From positions 1-26,679 of the forward strand of contig HF989209.1 of assembly GCA_000431275.1 (NCBI GenBank): DNA of 26,679 nt, given 5' to 3'. A model generated the notes under the pieces. That model had not been told where the DNA came from and made no database searches. It saw nothing but the letters and a program-made list of their open reading frames with translations. How positions within the stretch are numbered: position 1 is the first letter of the stretch; the number at the start of each line of letters is the position of its first letter. This document shows, in pieces, positions 8,144 through 16,529 of this stretch. The position numbers and the translations under genes were made by a program. Source of the stretch: Prevotella sp. CAG:755 (GTDB taxonomy: Bacteria; Bacteroidota; Bacteroidia; Bacteroidales; Bacteroidaceae).

Positions 8144-8183
8144 GCGCCAGCCGCTCCCTCCCGTGGGGCGGCTGGCGCTTTTT
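8144..8183 (+). terminator. Strong intrinsic terminator after maeB
   Basis: Perfect 11-base arms GCGCCAGCCGC (8144-8154) and GCGGCTGGCGC (8168-8178) enclose a 13-base loop and are followed immediately by TTTTT (8179-8183). Confidence 0.92.
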
Positions 8184-8353
8184 CCGTGCTCCCCGCGCCG
8201 CCCGGCCGCTGCATGAGGAGAGCCTCCGCCGCCCCGCCCATCCGCATCCGCCACAGCCCCTGCCGCGCTGCGGACTTCCGCCCACGCAGCCTCACCCGGC
8301 GGAGCCGTGCGAAAATCCTTAGGCTTTCCGCCCCTCTTTCCGCTTGTTTGCAC
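8184..8353. other. GC-rich intergenic stretch before tex
   Basis: The maeB-tex gap (8093-8400) is 308 bases. Apart from the terminator and the tex -7 box it holds no supported feature. An ATG-led frame at 8213 has no family-like content. Confidence 0.5.
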
Positions 8354-8372
8354 TATCTTTGCTCCTGCAAAG
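8354..8372 (+). promoter_or_regulatory. -7 box of tex with inverted repeat
   Basis: TATCTTTG (8354-8361) matches TAnnTTTG and lies 39 bases before the tex ATG. CTTTGC (8357-8362) and GCAAAG (8367-8372) are exact reverse complements around a four-base loop, so the -7 box and the likely start site sit in one palindrome. No clear -33 TTTG. Confidence 0.5.
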
Positions 8373-8400
8373 CCGCCCGGCGGCGTCCGAACAAATCGCC

Positions 8401-10518
8401 ATGGATCCTATCGTTTCAGTCATAGCCCGGCGCCTTGACCTGCCCGAGGGGCGGGTGGCCGCCACAGTGAAGCTCCTTGCCGAGGGAGCCACCATCCCTT
8501 TCATCAGCCGCTACCGCAAGGAAGCCACAGGCGGGCTCGACGAGGTGGCCGTCGGCGCCATAGAAACTGAGCGCCACCGCCTTGGCGAGCTCGAAGAGCG
8601 CAAGCGCACCATCCTCACGGCCATCGAGGGGCAAGGCGCGCTGACCGTCGGATTGCGCGGCCGCATCGCCGCCTGTTTCGACGCCGCTGAACTTGAAGAC
8701 CTCTACCTTCCCTACAAGCCGCACCGCCGCACCCGGGCCGACATAGCCCGCAGCCGGGGCCTCGAACCCTTGGCAGACCTGCTCCTGGCCGGGCGTGACG
8801 ACGCCGATCCCCGTCGCTTTGTCCGGGGCGAGGTGGCTGACGCCGAGGCTGCCCTGCAAGGTGCCCGCGACATCGTGGCCGAGCGCATCAACACCGACCC
8901 CCGCGCCCGGAGCGCGGCCCGCAGCCGTTTCGGGCGCGGGGCCGTCGTCACCTCGCACGTGGTCAAGGGGAAGGAAGAGCAAGCGGCCAAGTATAAGGAC
9001 TATTTCGATTTCGGCGAGCCGCTGCGCCGCTGCTCTTCTCACCGCCTGCTGGCCATGCGGCGCGGCGAAACCGAGGGGCTGTTGCGTGTCAGCATCGCGC
9101 CGGCCGACTCCGTCGCCATCGTCGACGGGCTCCGGCGGCAGTTCGTCCGGGGGCACGGCCGTGCTGCCGCACAGGTGGCCATGGCCGCCGACGACGCCTA
9201 CAAGCGCCTGTTGCGCCCGTCGCTCGAAGCGGAACTTGCGGCTGAGAGCAAGCAGCGCGCCGACGTCGAGGCCATCCGTGTGTTCAGCGAAAACCTCAGC
9301 CAGCTCCTGCTGGCCGCACCGCTCGGCGGACGCCGCGTGATGGGCATCGACCCGGGATTCCGGACGGGATGCAAGGTGGTCTGTCTTGACGAGCAAGGCG
9401 GCCTCCTGCACCATGAGACCGTCTTTCCCCATCCCCCGCAGTCGCGCCGCGACGAAGCCGGGCGCCGGCTCGCCGGACTGGTGGAGCGCTACGGCGTCGA
9501 GGCCATCGCTGTGGGCAGCGGGACAGCCGGGCGCGAGACCGAAGAATTCTTGCGCAGCCTGCCCGCCCTCGGGGCGGCGGACATCTTCATGGTCAGCGAA
9601 GACGGCGCCTCGGTCTACTCCGCCTCGGCTGTGGCGCGCGAGGAGTTCCCCGACTGCGACGTCACGGTGCGTGGCGCCGTCAGCATTGCCCGCCGCCTGA
9701 TGGACCCCCTGGCCGAACTCGTCAAGATAGACCCGAAGGCCATCGGGGTGGGGCAATACCAGCACGACGTGGACCAGCGGCTGCTCAGGGCCTCGCTCGA
9801 CCGCACCGTCGAGCGGTGCGTGAACGCTGTCGGCGTCGACCTCAACACGGCCAGCCGCCATCTGCTCACCTACGTTTCCGGCCTCACCCCCGCGCTGGCC
9901 CGGAACATTGTCGACCACCGCGCCCAGCATGGCCCCTTCACCTCGCGTCGCGAGTTGCTCGCCGTGCCGCGCCTCGGCCCCAAGGCCTATGAGCAGTGTG
10001 CCGGTTTCCTGCGTATCCGGGATGCGAAGAATCCGCTCGACAGCACCGCGGTCCACCCCGAGCGCTACGGCCTCGTCGAGCGCATGGCCGCCGATGCGGG
10101 CTGCACGGTGGCCGAACTCATCGGCAGCCGTGAGCGCCGTCAGGGCGTCGACCTCAGCCGCTACGTCACGCCCGACGTGGGCCTGCCCACCCTGACCGAC
10201 ATCATGGCGGAGCTCGACAAGCCCGGCCGCGACCCCCGCGGGACGGCCGCAGCCTTCGCCTTCGACCCCGCGCTGCGCACCCTCGACGACGTGCGGCCCG
10301 GCATGGAGCTCGAAGGCATCGTCACGAACGTCACCGACTTCGGCTGCTTTGTCGACTTGGGCATCAAGGTGAAGGGCCTTGTCCATGTCTCCCAGCTGGC
10401 CGACCATTATGTGCCCGACCCGACGGCCGTCGTCCGGCTCCATGCCCGCGTCAGGGTGCGCGTGCTCGACGTCGACCGCCAGCGGCAGCGCATCAGCCTC
10501 ACGATGCGGGGGCTCTGA
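8401..10518 (+). CDS. tex: Tex-family RNA-binding transcription accessory protein
   Basis: Tex is a cytoplasmic nucleic-acid-binding protein related to eukaryotic Spt6 and linked to transcription. The ATG at 8401 gives 705 residues, usual for the family; the in-frame TTG at 8344 lies upstream of the -7 box. Domain order is standard: Tex N-terminal domain with ATIPFISRYRKEATGGLDE (about 33-51) and YLPYKPHRRTRADIA; YqgF/RNase-H-like domain starting VMGIDPGFRTGCKV (about residue 315); helix-hairpin-helix region with LNTASRHLLTYVSGL and FTSRRELLAVPRLGPKAYEQ (about 480-535); C-terminal S1 domain with VTDFGCFVDLGIKVKGLVH (about 640-660) to the end. The patatin gene follows after 35 bases without a terminator, so the two are probably cotranscribed. 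All expected domains are present. Confidence 0.95.
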   Translation: MDPIVSVIARRLDLPEGRVAATVKLLAEGATIPFISRYRKEATGGLDEVAVGAIETERHRLGELEERKRTILTAIEGQGALTVGLRGRIAACFDAAELEDLYLPYKPHRRTRADIARSRGLEPLADLLLAGRDDADPRRFVRGEVADAEAALQGARDIVAERINTDPRARSAARSRFGRGAVVTSHVVKGKEEQAAKYKDYFDFGEPLRRCSSHRLLAMRRGETEGLLRVSIAPADSVAIVDGLRRQFVRGHGRAAAQVAMAADDAYKRLLRPSLEAELAAESKQRADVEAIRVFSENLSQLLLAAPLGGRRVMGIDPGFRTGCKVVCLDEQGGLLHHETVFPHPPQSRRDEAGRRLAGLVERYGVEAIAVGSGTAGRETEEFLRSLPALGAADIFMVSEDGASVYSASAVAREEFPDCDVTVRGAVSIARRLMDPLAELVKIDPKAIGVGQYQHDVDQRLLRASLDRTVERCVNAVGVDLNTASRHLLTYVSGLTPALARNIVDHRAQHGPFTSRRELLAVPRLGPKAYEQCAGFLRIRDAKNPLDSTAVHPERYGLVERMAADAGCTVAELIGSRERRQGVDLSRYVTPDVGLPTLTDIMAELDKPGRDPRGTAAAFAFDPALRTLDDVRPGMELEGIVTNVTDFGCFVDLGIKVKGLVHVSQLADHYVPDPTAVVRLHARVRVRVLDVDRQRQRISLTMRGL

Positions 10519-10553
10519 GTGCCGCCCGCTTTTGACTTTTCCATACCGCCGCC

Positions 10554-12752
10554 ATGCTCCGCCGCCTCTCCGCCCTGTTCCTTGCCTGCCTGCTGCTCCT
10601 TCCCGCCGCAGGGCGCAAGCGCGTGGCCGTCGTGCTGAGTGGCGGCGGCGCCAAGGGCATGGCCCACATCGGCGCCCTGAAAGTCATCGAGAGCGCCGGC
10701 CTGCCCGTCGACATCGTGGTGGGTACGAGCATGGGCGCCCTCATCGGCGGGCTTTACTCCATCGGCTATACGCCCTGGCAGCTTGACAGCATGGTGCGTT
10801 GTCAAGACTGGAACGTGCTGCTCTCCGACAGGCCCGACCGCCGCGTGCAGTCGATAGACGCCCGCGAACGCTCGGCGCGCTACCTCGTCTCCGTGCCGCT
10901 CCGCAAGCGGCTGAAAGAGAGCGTGCTCGGCGGCATGATCCGGGGCGACAACCTGGCCGAGCTCTTCTCGACCCTCCTGCCCGGTTACAACGATTCGATC
11001 AGCTTCGACAGCCTGCCGACGCGTTTTGCCTGTGTGGCGGCCGACATCCGCACAAGCCGCGAGGTCGTCTTCCGCAGCGGCCACCTCTATACCGCCATGC
11101 GGGCCAGCATGGCCATCCCCGGCGTGTTCACCCCGGTGCGGCTCGACAGCATGTTGCTCGTCGACGGCGGGCTGCGCAACAACTTCCCCGTCGACGTGGC
11201 CCGCGCCATGGGGGCCGACGTTGTCATCGGCGTCACCGTGCAGGACGCCGTGCCCAAGTCGCCCGAGGAGCTTGTGACCCTTCCCGAAATCCTCAACCAG
11301 GCCGTCAATGTGGCCACGCGCGTGAAATATGACGAGAACGTGGCGCAGACAGACGTGCTCATCCGCGTCCCCGTGGATGGCTACGGCTCCGCCAGCTTCA
11401 ACCCGACGGATATCGATTCGCTCATCGCGCGCGGCGAGCGGGCCGCCATTGCCCGGACCGACTCGCTCCTTGCGCTGAGGCGGCGGGCGGGGCTGGACAC
11501 GTGCGGGACGGGACCGGCCCGCCGCCATGTCGACCCGATCAGCCCGGAGGAGAAGATACACGTTACGCGTGTCGTTTTCGCCGACATCAAGAAAGACGAC
11601 GCCCGCATGGCGCGGCGAAAGTGTGGCCTGCGCGACAGCAGCGACATCAGCCTGGCCCAGATTGAGCAGGCCCGCACCCTGCTGCGCACGGCCAGCATCT
11701 ACACCAACGTCAGCTTCCGGCTCGTTCCCGACAGCGGGGGCTACGTGCTCCGTTATCAGGCCGAAGAACACTACGAGAAGACCGTGAACGTCGGCGCCTG
11801 GTTCGATGCCGACGAAATAGCCACCCTGCTCGTGGGCGGACGCCTTCATTTCGACACCCGCGTCCCGACCCTGTTCGAAGCCTCCGTCAGGCTGGCCCGG
11901 CGCTACGGCGGGCGCGTCAGCCTCACCGCCGAGCCGACGCCTATGCGCCGCATCTCGCTCAGCTATGACTACCTGCACAACGAACTGAACGCCAACCGCA
12001 ACGGGCGCCGCATGTTCAACACCTCTTATGACAGTCACCGCCTGGGGCTCGAAATCTCGGACGCCTGGTTCCGCAACGTGCGCTATGCCGTCGGCGCCCG
12101 GTTCGAGTATTTCCACTTCAAGGACTTCCTCTCCGAATCGGCGGCCTACACGCTCGACGGCCGCGACCCCTATTTCATCAACTATTACGCGCGTTTCGAC
12201 TACGATTCGTTCGACCGCGACTACTATCCCACGCGCGGCGGCCACGCCGAGCTGGGCCTGACGGCTTATACGGACAACTTCATCAACTTCCGCAGCGAGA
12301 CCCCCGCCGTCGCTGTCCACGGAAGCGTCGAGGTAGCCATCCCGCTGAATTCGCGGCTCACCCTCGTGCCGGCTGTGACGGGGCGTGCCCTGCTGGGCGA
12401 GGTGCTGCCTTTCTTCTACTCCAACACCTTCGGCTACCCCACGGGCGGGCGCTACCTCGACCAGCAGCAGGCCTTCTGCGGGCTTTATGCCACAGAACTG
12501 GCCGAACGCTACTTCGGCACAATCCGGCTCAGATTGCAGCAGCGCATCGGGCGCCGCCACTACGTCAGCGTGGCCGGCAGCTACGGCATGAGCAGCAACG
12601 AGCTCATCAAGATCTTCAACAGCCGCCAGCTGGCCGGCATCGGGCTGACCTACGGGTACGACAGCTTTATCGGGCCGCTCGAAGCCTCCCTGGGCTATTT
12701 CAACAAGTCGAACAAGGTGGCCCTCTACATCAACTTGGGGATTCCGTTCTGA
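10554..12752 (+). CDS. Patatin-like phospholipase fused to Omp85-type outer-membrane barrel
   Basis: This is a 732-residue predicted lipid acyl hydrolase, probably displayed at or exported to the outer membrane. A short signal peptide (LSALFLACLLLLPAAG) precedes the patatin domain at residues ~22-300. It carries the oxyanion loop GGGAKG (29-34), the nucleophile motif GTSMG (Ser about 60) and the catalytic Asp in DGG (about 204-206). Residues ~330-410 (KIHVTRVVFADIKKDDAR onward) look like one POTRA domain, and residues ~415-732 form a beta-barrel of the BamA/Omp85 type ending NLGIPF. This order, passenger-POTRA-barrel, matches PlpD-like type Vd autotransporters and the related patatin proteins common in Bacteroidetes. 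It follows tex by 35 bases. The substrate and the topology are not determined by sequence alone. Confidence 0.9.
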   Translation: MLRRLSALFLACLLLLPAAGRKRVAVVLSGGGAKGMAHIGALKVIESAGLPVDIVVGTSMGALIGGLYSIGYTPWQLDSMVRCQDWNVLLSDRPDRRVQSIDARERSARYLVSVPLRKRLKESVLGGMIRGDNLAELFSTLLPGYNDSISFDSLPTRFACVAADIRTSREVVFRSGHLYTAMRASMAIPGVFTPVRLDSMLLVDGGLRNNFPVDVARAMGADVVIGVTVQDAVPKSPEELVTLPEILNQAVNVATRVKYDENVAQTDVLIRVPVDGYGSASFNPTDIDSLIARGERAAIARTDSLLALRRRAGLDTCGTGPARRHVDPISPEEKIHVTRVVFADIKKDDARMARRKCGLRDSSDISLAQIEQARTLLRTASIYTNVSFRLVPDSGGYVLRYQAEEHYEKTVNVGAWFDADEIATLLVGGRLHFDTRVPTLFEASVRLARRYGGRVSLTAEPTPMRRISLSYDYLHNELNANRNGRRMFNTSYDSHRLGLEISDAWFRNVRYAVGARFEYFHFKDFLSESAAYTLDGRDPYFINYYARFDYDSFDRDYYPTRGGHAELGLTAYTDNFINFRSETPAVAVHGSVEVAIPLNSRLTLVPAVTGRALLGEVLPFFYSNTFGYPTGGRYLDQQQAFCGLYATELAERYFGTIRLRLQQRIGRRHYVSVAGSYGMSSNELIKIFNSRQLAGIGLTYGYDSFIGPLEASLGYFNKSNKVALYINLGIPF

Positions 12753-12779
12753 GCGGCACGAGATATGGGTGTTAATGGC

Positions 12780-12792
12780 GGCGAAATTCGCC
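12780..12792. promoter_or_regulatory. Short palindrome upstream of the efflux operon, possible operator
   Basis: GGCGAA (12780-12785) and TTCGCC (12787-12792) are exact reverse complements around one base. It lies about 40 bases upstream of the tolC -7 box. It could bind a regulator; no T-run follows, so it is not a terminator for the upstream gene. Confidence 0.35.
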
Positions 12793-12808
12793 AAAACAGC
12801 CGTAAACC

Positions 12809-12840
12809 GTTGCGTAGGCGGCAAAAGCCTTTTAACTTTG
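12809..12840 (+). promoter_or_regulatory. Promoter of the efflux operon
   Basis: GTTG (12809-12812), 20 bases, and TAACTTTG (12833-12840) fit the Bacteroidetes -33/-7 pattern with one mismatch in the -33 box. The ATG of the TolC-like gene is at 12892, leaving a leader of about 45 bases. Confidence 0.6.
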
Positions 12841-12891
12841 TGCCGTGGAGCCCAAGCTCTGCCAAGCACAAGCCGACTAACGACAAAGACG

Positions 12892-14334
12892 ATGAAAACC
12901 ATCCTCACCTTACTCTTCTGCGTCATCGCTTTCCCCGCCGCGGCGCAGGACGTCCTCACCTTGGACAGCTGCCGCGCCATGGCGCTGCGCAACAATAAGG
13001 AGATACTCATCAGCAAGGCGCAGATTGACAAGGCCTACAACGACCGCCGGGCCGCACACACCAACTACCTGCCCAAGGTGGCGCTGGCCGCCGGCTATCT
13101 GCGCACGGGGGACGAAATCTCACTGCTCAGCAAGGACCAGAAAAGCCAGCTCAGCGCCCTGGGGACGAACGTCGCCGCAGGCTTCCAGGCTGCCGCCGGA
13201 GAGATCGTGCAGCAGATGCCGGAACTCGGCCCCCTCGTCGAATCGCTCGGCACGAGCCTCGTCCCCGCCCTCAACGGAGTGGGGCAGAAGTTCGTCGACG
13301 CCCTGAACACCGACACGCGCAACCTCTTCGCCGGCAGCGTCATGCTGACCCAACCCCTCTACATGGGCGGGAAGATCCGCGCCTATAACCAAATCACGCG
13401 CTACGCCGAAGACGTGGCCGGCGAGCAGTTGCGCGCCGACGAGCAGGAAGTCATCCTCAGCGTCGACCAGGCCTATTGGCAGGTCGTCTCGCTCCGTACC
13501 AAGCAGGAATTGGCCCGCCAGAACCTCGAACTGCTCCGGCACATCGACGCCGACATGCAGAGGATGATCGCCCAAGGCGTGGCCACGAAGGCCAACGGGC
13601 TCACCGTCAGCGTGAAGGTGAACGAGGCCGAGATGCTCCTCACTCGCGTGGACAACGGGCTCAACCTCGCGCAGATGCTCCTCTGCCAGCTGTGCGGCCT
13701 GCCCCTTGACAGCAAGCCCGAACTCTCGGAGCAGGGCCTGGAGGCCGGTGCCGGTCCGGCCGAGGCCGACGTGCAGGTCGCCTTCGGCAACCGTCCCGAA
13801 CTCCGCCAGCTCGAAACCGCTGTCGGCATCTACGACGAGAAAGTCAAGGTCGAACGTTCGGTCGCCCTTCCCAACCTCGCCCTCACCGGGGGCTACCTTC
13901 TGACGAACCCCAGCCTCTTCAACGGTTTTGAACGCCGCTTCCGTGGGACGTGGTCGGTCGGCGTGGCCCTCAGCGTCCCCCTCTGGAACTGGGGCGAGAA
14001 CCGCTACAAGGTCCGTTCGGCCAAGGCCGACGCCGAGGTGGCCCGCCTGCGCCTTGACGACGCCCGCGAGAAAATCGAGCTCCAGGTGTCGCAGGCCTCG
14101 TCGCAGGTCGAAGAAGCCCGCAAGCGCCTCGCGCTCAGCTTGAAAAACAACGAGAAGGCCGAAGAGAACCTCCGCACCGCCCAGCTGGGCTTTAAGGAAG
14201 GCACCATCACGACGAGCGACGTCCTGGCCGCCACCACGGCGTGGCTCCAGGCCCGGACCGAAGTCATCGACGCCCGCATCGATGTCCGCCTGACCGACAC
14301 CTGCCTGCGCAAGGCCCTCGGCACACTCCGTTGA
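12892..14334 (+). CDS. TolC-family outer-membrane efflux protein
   Basis: This is the outer-membrane channel of a tripartite exporter, 480 residues from the ATG at 12892. That start gives a signal peptide MKTILTLLFCVIAFPAAAQ with cleavage before Gln; the longer reading from 12769 crosses the promoter. The mature protein begins with LTLDSCRAMALRNNKEILIS, typical of the outer-membrane efflux protein family. It then shows the two repeated halves, long Ala/Gln/Glu-rich helices (VSQASSQVEEARKRLALSLK) and the segment FKEGTITTSDVLAA near the C-terminus. It is the first gene of a four-gene operon; the membrane-fusion gene follows after 38 bases. Confidence 0.93.
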   Translation: MKTILTLLFCVIAFPAAAQDVLTLDSCRAMALRNNKEILISKAQIDKAYNDRRAAHTNYLPKVALAAGYLRTGDEISLLSKDQKSQLSALGTNVAAGFQAAAGEIVQQMPELGPLVESLGTSLVPALNGVGQKFVDALNTDTRNLFAGSVMLTQPLYMGGKIRAYNQITRYAEDVAGEQLRADEQEVILSVDQAYWQVVSLRTKQELARQNLELLRHIDADMQRMIAQGVATKANGLTVSVKVNEAEMLLTRVDNGLNLAQMLLCQLCGLPLDSKPELSEQGLEAGAGPAEADVQVAFGNRPELRQLETAVGIYDEKVKVERSVALPNLALTGGYLLTNPSLFNGFERRFRGTWSVGVALSVPLWNWGENRYKVRSAKADAEVARLRLDDAREKIELQVSQASSQVEEARKRLALSLKNNEKAEENLRTAQLGFKEGTITTSDVLAATTAWLQARTEVIDARIDVRLTDTCLRKALGTLR

Positions 14335-14372
14335 GGAACTCCATTCACACGTAACATCAAAACGCATCAACC

Positions 14373-15365
14373 ATGACAACCCACAAAGGAAATACCGTTA
14401 ACGTGTTGCCCGCCCTCTTGGTCATCATCGGCGTCATCGCCGTCGTCATCGTGGGCAGCCTGTTCGCTTTCAAGCCCGACACCGACACCATCCAAGGCCA
14501 AGCCGACGTGACGGAATACCGCGTGTCGAGCAAGGTGCCGGGGCGTATCCTCCGCTACTACGTCCGCGAGGGCGACCACGTCAAGACCGGCGACACGCTC
14601 GCCCTGCTCGAGGCGCCCGACGTCACGGCCAAGTATGACCAGGCACGTGCCGCCGAGGCCGCCGCCCAGGCCCAGCGCGAGAAAGCCGACAAGGGCGCCC
14701 GTGACGAACAGAAGCAAGCCGCTTTCGAGATGTGGCAGAAAGCCAAGGCCGGGCTTGGCATCGCCGAGAAATCCTACCAGCGTGTCAAGAACCTCTACGA
14801 CCAGGGCGTCATGACCGCCCAGAAGCTCGACGAGGTGACCGCCCAGCGCGATGCCGCTCGCGCCACGGAGCGCGCCGCCCGTGCCCAGTATGACATGGCG
14901 CGCAATGGGGCCGAACGCGAGGACAAGGAAGCCGCCGCCGCACTCGTGGCCCGCGCCCGCGGCGCCGTGAGCGAGGTGAAGTCTTACGTCGACGAGACGG
15001 TGCTCACCGCCCTGGCCGACGGCGAAGTGACGGAGATATTCCCACAGGTGGGCGAGCTGGTCGGCACGGGCGCCCCCATCATGAACGTGGCCATGATGAG
15101 CGACATCTGGGTCAGCTTCAACGTGCGTGAGGACCGCCTCGGCCTCTTCTCCGTGGGCAAGGTCATCGACGCCACCGTCCCCGCCCTCGGCGGCCGCGCC
15201 GTGCGCCTGAAAGTCTATGCCATGAAAGACTTGGGCAGCTATGCCGCCTGGAAAGCCACCAAGACGACGGGCCAGTTCGACATGAAGACCTTTGAGGTCA
15301 AAGCCGCCCCCGTCGCGCCGGTGGCCGGCCTGCGCCCGGGCATGAGTGTCCTTTTCAATCCCTGA
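14373..15365 (+). CDS. HlyD-family membrane fusion (periplasmic adaptor) protein
   Basis: The adaptor bridges the inner-membrane permeases and the TolC channel across the periplasm. It is 330 residues. One transmembrane helix lies at about 11-33 (LPALLVIIGVIAVVIVGSLF). Residues ~45-85 carry the first half of the lipoyl/biotinyl domain (VSSKVPGRILRYYVREGDHV, KTGDTLALLEAPD), followed by an Ala/Glu/Lys/Gln-rich helical hairpin to about residue 205. The second lipoyl half and beta-barrel follow (TVLTALADGEVTEIFPQVGE, LRPGMSVLFNP at the end). The permease gene begins three bases after its stop, so translation is probably coupled. Confidence 0.93.
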   Translation: MTTHKGNTVNVLPALLVIIGVIAVVIVGSLFAFKPDTDTIQGQADVTEYRVSSKVPGRILRYYVREGDHVKTGDTLALLEAPDVTAKYDQARAAEAAAQAQREKADKGARDEQKQAAFEMWQKAKAGLGIAEKSYQRVKNLYDQGVMTAQKLDEVTAQRDAARATERAARAQYDMARNGAEREDKEAAAALVARARGAVSEVKSYVDETVLTALADGEVTEIFPQVGELVGTGAPIMNVAMMSDIWVSFNVREDRLGLFSVGKVIDATVPALGGRAVRLKVYAMKDLGSYAAWKATKTTGQFDMKTFEVKAAPVAPVAGLRPGMSVLFNP

Positions 15366-15368
15366 GCC

Positions 15369-16529
15369 ATGGTCCGCCTGTTCCACGTGGCCCGGCGCGA
15401 GGTGAGGCGCCTGGCCAGCCAACCCATCTATTGGTTCTGCATGCTCGCCGCACCCGTGCTGTGCCTGGTTTTCTTCCTGACACTCATGGGCTCGGGGCTG
15501 CCCACGAACCTGCCCCTCGGCCTTGTCGACGACGACGGCTCGGCCACGTCGCGCCAGCTCGCCCGCAACCTCGACGCCTTCCAGCAGTCGGACATCGTGG
15601 CCCGGTACCCCACGGTCAGCGAGGCGCGCAAGGCCATGCAGCGCGGCGAGATCTATGGTTTCTACTACATTCCCGAGGGCACTTCGCGCAAGGCCCTGCG
15701 CCAGGAGCAGGCCACGGTGTCGTTCTACATGAACTACTCGTACCTCATCGCCGGTTCGCTCGTCTTCCGCGACATGAAGACGATGTCCGAGCTGGCTTCG
15801 GGAGCCGCCGTGCAGCAGGTGATGCTGGCCCGCGGCGCCACCGAGGCGCAGGCCATGGCCCTCTTGCAGCCCATCGTGGTCGACACGCATCCCATCAGCA
15901 ATCCCTGGCTGAACTATTCCGTCTATCTGAGCAACACACTCCTGCCCGGCGTGCTCATGCTCTTCATCACGATGGTTACGGTCTATTCCATCGGCATTGA
16001 GGTCAAGGACGGGACGGCGCGCGAGTGGCTCGCCGAGGGTGGCTTCTCGCTCACGCAGTCCCTGGCGGGCAAGCTCCTGCCGCAGACCGTGGCTTTCGTC
16101 CTGCTTTGGGGGCTGGTCGACGTGGTGCTCTACGCCTGGCTGCGTTTCCCCTGCCTGTGCGGGCTGCCCGTGATGCTGGGCGTGTCGGCGCTGGGCGTCG
16201 TGGCGGCGCAGGGGCTGGGCGTGTTCATGTTCGCTGCCCTGCCCACGCTGCGGCTCGGGCTGAGTTTCGCCTCGCTCTGGGGGGTGATCTCGTTCAGCAT
16301 CTCCGGCATGTCGTTCCCCGTCATGGCCATGCACCCCGTGCTCCAAGGGCTGTGCAACCTCTTCCCCCTGCGCCACTATTTCCTGCTCTACGTGAACTTC
16401 GCCCTTAATGGCTATGACGCCGCCGACATCTGGCCGAACCTCGTCGGGCTGGCCGCCTTTGCCCTGCTGCCCCTTGTGGTGGGGTGGCACCTGAAACGAA
16501 CCCTGCTGACCGTCAAATACATACCCTGA
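15369..16529 (+). CDS. ABC-2 type transporter permease (first of pair)
   Basis: This is a 386-residue inner-membrane permease. An N-terminal helix (residues ~20-37, PIYWFCMLAAPVLCLVFFLT) is followed by a large extracytoplasmic domain (about 38-195) beginning LPLGLVDDDGSATSRQLARN, as in YbhS/YhhJ-type ABC-2 permeases. Five more hydrophobic segments lie from about residue 195 to the end, among them LLPGVLMLFITMVTVYSIGI. The conserved region before helix three contains GTAREWLAEGG. The C-terminus is TVKYIP. It starts three bases after the HlyD gene, and its stop overlaps the next start by one base (TGATG at 16527-16531). No ATPase gene is nearby. Confidence 0.9.
   Translation: MVRLFHVARREVRRLASQPIYWFCMLAAPVLCLVFFLTLMGSGLPTNLPLGLVDDDGSATSRQLARNLDAFQQSDIVARYPTVSEARKAMQRGEIYGFYYIPEGTSRKALRQEQATVSFYMNYSYLIAGSLVFRDMKTMSELASGAAVQQVMLARGATEAQAMALLQPIVVDTHPISNPWLNYSVYLSNTLLPGVLMLFITMVTVYSIGIEVKDGTAREWLAEGGFSLTQSLAGKLLPQTVAFVLLWGLVDVVLYAWLRFPCLCGLPVMLGVSALGVVAAQGLGVFMFAALPTLRLGLSFASLWGVISFSISGMSFPVMAMHPVLQGLCNLFPLRHYFLLYVNFALNGYDAADIWPNLVGLAAFALLPLVVGWHLKRTLLTVKYIP

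Noticed and set aside
5657..8353. 898-codon open frame on the minus strand
   Set aside because: Antisense of maeB and of a strong terminator; Gly/Asp/Val-rich shadow of high-GC coding sequence.
8213..8400. Small plus-strand frame between maeB and tex
   Set aside because: Arg/Pro/Ala-rich translation without motif, and it overlaps the tex -7 box.
8416..10443. 675-codon minus-strand frame opposite tex
   Set aside because: Shadow of tex; Tex domains on the plus strand are complete.
10407..13031. 874-codon open frame on the minus strand
   Set aside because: Antisense of the patatin-barrel gene and parts of tex and tolC; no recognisable domain.
14056..14110. GTCGCAG words in the TolC gene considered as another copy of the hairpin family
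   Set aside because: They are in coding sequence, encode ordinary Ser-Gln codons of a helical repeat, and do not form the long hairpin.
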